In this document: one piece after another, positions 61,279 through 64,000 of the stretch | How the letters are laid out: each line of letters opens with the position of its first letter | Position numbering within the stretch: position 1 is the stretch's first letter | NCBI GenBank assembly: GCA_947501325.1 | Contig: CANMVC010000002.1 | Location: forward strand, 806,001 to 870,000 | Direction: 5' to 3' | Source: an uncultured Sphingomonadaceae bacterium | Lineage (GTDB): Bacteria; Pseudomonadota; Alphaproteobacteria; Sphingomonadales; Sphingomonadaceae | DNA length: 64,000 nt | Translations under genes and position numbers: made by a program | The notes under the pieces: generated by a model | Database searches by the model: none | The model's input: only the letters and a program-made list of their open reading frames with translations | Told to the model about the DNA's origin: nothing

Positions 61279-62366
61279 GCAGGGGAGAGTCTGATGCGTT
61301 GCGGTAACTCGTTCACCTTGGGTTTCATGAAGTACATCCGGACAAACGCCATTCCGGCCTTGGCCGTGTATTTGGTGCGGGAGAGTTTGCCGGTGAAACC
61401 GCCGCGTGCTTTCGCTTCTTCTATCTTGATCGAAGCCAACCGCAAATCTTCCATTGCCTTGCGGAAACGGGGATCATCGGTATCAAGTTCGATGGGAAAG
61501 ACCTGTCGGCTGATCTGGGTGCAAATGGAAAAAACCTGATATCCATATGCTGCGGGATCAACACCCAATGCCTTGTGAAAGACGGGCCGGTTATGATCCC
61601 GTACATACATCGTCGCGTAGACCGAAAGTAGAAAGAAGCGGATCCAGAGTTTATTCGCCCCTTTCAGCAACTTCGGGTCGGAACGAAGTAGCATCGCGAA
61701 GGCCTCGCCATGCCGAAACTCGTCATTGCACCAGTCTTCAAACCAGTCAAAAATCGGATGGAATTTATGCTCCGGATGGTCTGCAAGCTGCCGGAAAATC
61801 GTGATGTAACGGGCATATCCAATCTTCTCCGACAGATAGACAGCATAGAAAATGAATTTCGGTTTGAAGTAGGTATATTTCTTCGCCTTGGTTAGGAAGC
61901 TGAGATCGACGCCAATACCAGAGCCTTTTAGAGTTTCATTGATAAATCCAGCATGACGACTTTCATCGCGCGCCAGCAGCTTCATCAGCCGTTTGACATC
62001 CTGATTTTTGGTGCGTTTGGCAATTTCGGCATAAAGAATACAGCCAGAAAATTCCGATGTCAGCGAACTCGCCAGAAAATCGATAAATTCCTTTTGCAGC
62101 TTTGGCTCCAGACTTTCAATCACTCCGTCAAAGGCATCGGTCTTGCGGAAATGGCGTTTGTTCCGGTCGGACTCCATTTCCTCCATTAACGCGTCCCATT
62201 CATCGCGAACGGGCGACACGTCAATCTTGTCCATTGCATCAAAATCGGTCGTGTAAAAACGCGGAGCGAGGACTGTGTCCTGCGTAGCGATAGCCATCGT
62301 GTCCGGCGCATTTTCGAGAGGCCTTGCGGTTTTTTCCGTGGAAATTTGGGTATGTGCGTTCATCAT
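61272..62366 (-). CDS. acsF: Mg-protoporphyrin IX monomethyl ester (oxidative) cyclase
   Basis: [42 protein letters not shown] diiron motifs; [15 protein letters not shown]. Confidence 0.95.
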   Translation of the reverse strand: MMNAHTQISTEKTARPLENAPDTMAIATQDTVLAPRFYTTDFDAMDKIDVSPVRDEWDALMEEMESDRNKRHFRKTDAFDGVIESLEPKLQKEFIDFLASSLTSEFSGCILYAEIAKRTKNQDVKRLMKLLARDESRHAGFINETLKGSGIGVDLSFLTKAKKYTYFKPKFIFYAVYLSEKIGYARYITIFRQLADHPEHKFHPIFDWFEDWCNDEFRHGEAFAMLLRSDPKLLKGANKLWIRFFLLSVYATMYVRDHNRPVFHKALGVDPAAYGYQVFSICTQISRQVFPIELDTDDPRFRKAMEDLRLASIKIEEAKARGGFTGKLSRTKYTAKAGMAFVRMYFMKPKVNELPQRIRLSPAW

Positions 62367-62659
62367 AGTCTCCCGGGGGTAAAGCTGACTTCATACAGTT
62401 CGGTCATTTCAAAATAACCGGTGAACTTGGTCCAGACGCGGCGCAGCAGGCCTGCTCGACGGACGGTGGCGACACGATCAAAGAAAACCTTTTCACCAAA
62501 AGACACCACGATCGGATCCCCGTGCACTCTCACGCTGTCTCCAGGATAGATGGGAACATTGCCTGCCAGTTCGACATGGGCGTGAAAATGGCTTGGGCTT
62601 TGTTCGATTTCGATGCGACAGCGGGTATCGAATTTTTCAGAAGATCGTAAAGCTATCAT
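62363..62659 (-). CDS. Conserved hypothetical protein of photosynthesis gene cluster (98 aa)
   Basis: ATG/stop overlap with both puhC and acsF. Confidence 0.8.
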   Translation of the reverse strand: MIALRSSEKFDTRCRIEIEQSPSHFHAHVELAGNVPIYPGDSVRVHGDPIVVSFGEKVFFDRVATVRRAGLLRRVWTKFTGYFEMTELYEVSFTPGRL

Positions 62660-63132
62660 GTTACTGGTTCCTTCAGCATTTCAGCAAATGTGGCACTGTG
62701 ATCAGCGCCAAAGCCATGGATTTCTGCTTCCCGTCCGGTTTGCGGATCGCTCAGAGATAACGCGCCGTTTTCCCAGAGAGTGAGCCTGAATGGAGGTTCT
62801 GATCCAATGCCTTGTGCCATGCGCGCTTTTGCCATCCGGCGCATGGTTGCACGGACGAATCCGCCTTCACCGAAACCGATTTCTGATACCGTTTCGCCGG
62901 TCGCTGCATCGGTCACAATCACCGCACCATCCGCGTGATCGGTAAAGCGTAGTTCCCGTTCCTGTACCGGCACGATATTCTGAGCCATGCGAGAACCATC
63001 CGGATCTCCAGATTGCGGGATCCAGCCGAGCCGTACCGCGCCAGTTAATGCCATGGTAAACAGCAGCAGCAAGGCTGCCGCAATCAATGCGCCGCGTGGA
63101 ACCGTGGGATCATGATCATGTGCGTGACTCAT
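62656..63132 (-). CDS. puhC: Photosynthetic complex assembly protein PuhC
   Basis: Single N-terminal TM; ERELRFTDHADGAVIVTDAATGETV; GFVRATMRRMAKARMAQG. Confidence 0.9.
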   Translation of the reverse strand: MSHAHDHDPTVPRGALIAAALLLLFTMALTGAVRLGWIPQSGDPDGSRMAQNIVPVQERELRFTDHADGAVIVTDAATGETVSEIGFGEGGFVRATMRRMAKARMAQGIGSEPPFRLTLWENGALSLSDPQTGREAEIHGFGADHSATFAEMLKEPVT

Positions 63133-63749
63133 GCTGGCAGGCCCTCCAACGCTATGTTATCGTCATACCCATTTTCAACAGCAGCGGCGGGTGCGACCGG
63201 CTGCACAGCTTGCGTTGCCTCAAAGAGCAGAGTGGCAACTTTAGAGGCCTCTGGGATTGCGCGCAGCATTGGTTGTGGTCGCACGAAGCGCAGCGAGCGT
63301 GCATGGGGCCAAAGCATCACATAGCCTAATCGCGGCATACCTTTCAGGGTCAACACTATGTTACCGGTTCCGTGAGACAGCGTTTTCAGATTGGCCGTTT
63401 CCAACTGGCCCAGCGGTAGATTGATGCATTTGTTCAGTGCCACGCCAATCCGAAGCACTAACCGCTTGTTGGTCAAGCTATATACAGTCGTACGGGCCAC
63501 GCCCCAAGCGAACACCACACATATTCCCGTAACCACGACGCCGAACACGGTAACAGCGGTCGCCGTTCCGAAATCACCGCGAAAAAGCGCAGTCATGATA
63601 ATCACCAGAAAATAACCAGCTGCTAGCCGGACATGTAAAGCCGACCGCGCCATTTGCTTCCAGTCCGGTGCGCCCTGCCAGATTACATATTCATCATCCG
63701 GTAGCTTGCCGGGAAGCCCCCGGGTTGGTTCATGGTCATATTCACTCAT
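63129..63749 (-). CDS. puhB: Photosynthetic complex assembly protein PuhB
   Basis: LPDDEYVIWQGAPDWKQMARSALHVR; YSLTNKRLVLRIGVALNKCINLPL. Confidence 0.9.
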   Translation of the reverse strand: MSEYDHEPTRGLPGKLPDDEYVIWQGAPDWKQMARSALHVRLAAGYFLVIIMTALFRGDFGTATAVTVFGVVVTGICVVFAWGVARTTVYSLTNKRLVLRIGVALNKCINLPLGQLETANLKTLSHGTGNIVLTLKGMPRLGYVMLWPHARSLRFVRPQPMLRAIPEASKVATLLFEATQAVQPVAPAAAVENGYDDNIALEGLPA

Positions 63750-64000
63750 AGCATGGGTTCCTGCCGTTTGCGGTTGGCATAGAGATAACCGCCGCCAAAA
63801 TACGCGACGATCCGTTCTTCCTCGTAAAAGGTAATCTCGTCGGGTTTTGCTGGAGTTGGTGCGGCGGCGAATTGGTTGGCATTTAGCGCGTCAATTACCA
63901 CCTGGCCTTTTTTGCCCTTCACCTTTGACATCGCCATGGGAGCCAAAATTGTTTTTCCACCAGTATCTATTTGCAGATAGCGGATCACATGCTCGGCATT
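63746..64000 (-). CDS. puhA: Photosynthetic reaction center H subunit, C-terminal fragment cut by window edge
   Basis: NAEHVIRYLQIDTGGKTILAPM...ITFYEEERIVAYFGGGYLYANRKRQEPML. Confidence 0.9.
   Translation of the reverse strand, partial: NAEHVIRYLQIDTGGKTILAPMAMSKVKGKKGQVVIDALNANQFAAAPTPAKPDEITFYEEERIVAYFGGGYLYANRKRQEPML

Noticed and set aside
1-64000. CRISPR arrays, tRNA/rRNA genes, transposases, prophage, integrase
   Set aside because: None recognised by reading; intergenic gaps are short and show no regular repeat-spacer pattern or mobile-element proteins.

Overview
The window appears to be a sphingomonad-like alphaproteobacterial chromosome. Taxonomy is inferred from protein flavour only. 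Four main blocks stand out. (1) About 3.8-7.8 kb: an Anbu-type proteasome-like protease operon (circularly permuted ATP-grasp, alpha-E, transglutaminase, Anbu). (2) About 7.8-58 kb: a large low-oxygen/stress island with a heme-type FixL/FixJ pair, a Crp/Fnr (FixK-like) regulator lacking Fe-S cysteines, three universal stress proteins, Hsp20, two L,D-transpeptidases, a beta-CASP RNase, alcohol dehydrogenase, acetyl-CoA hydrolase, D-lactate dehydrogenase-like, PEP synthase, PfkB, an NdvB-like 2830-aa glucan synthase, a P-type cation ATPase and an ABC/HlyD exporter. (3) Embedded in it, about 24.2-30.2 kb: a sulfide/persulfide module (ArsR regulator, peroxiredoxin, persulfide dioxygenase-like MBL, YeeE/YedE pair, SQR, SulP), and at 30.3-35.6 kb a TetR/TonB-receptor/hydrolase/MFS unit. 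(4) At the right edge, the puhA-puhB-puhC-orf-acsF-puhE-hemA end of an aerobic anoxygenic phototroph photosynthesis gene cluster, convergent with a lipoprotein-type cytochrome c. The main unlisted signal is a recurrent 16-bp intergenic box family, roughly TACGYA-N6-CGKA with a TCCGTA-N6-CCTA subclass. It lies upstream of most transcription units in block 2 and often occurs as a pair in divergent promoters. I propose it is the FixJ operator defining a previously uncharted regulon here. No tRNA, rRNA, CRISPR array or mobile element was recognised.
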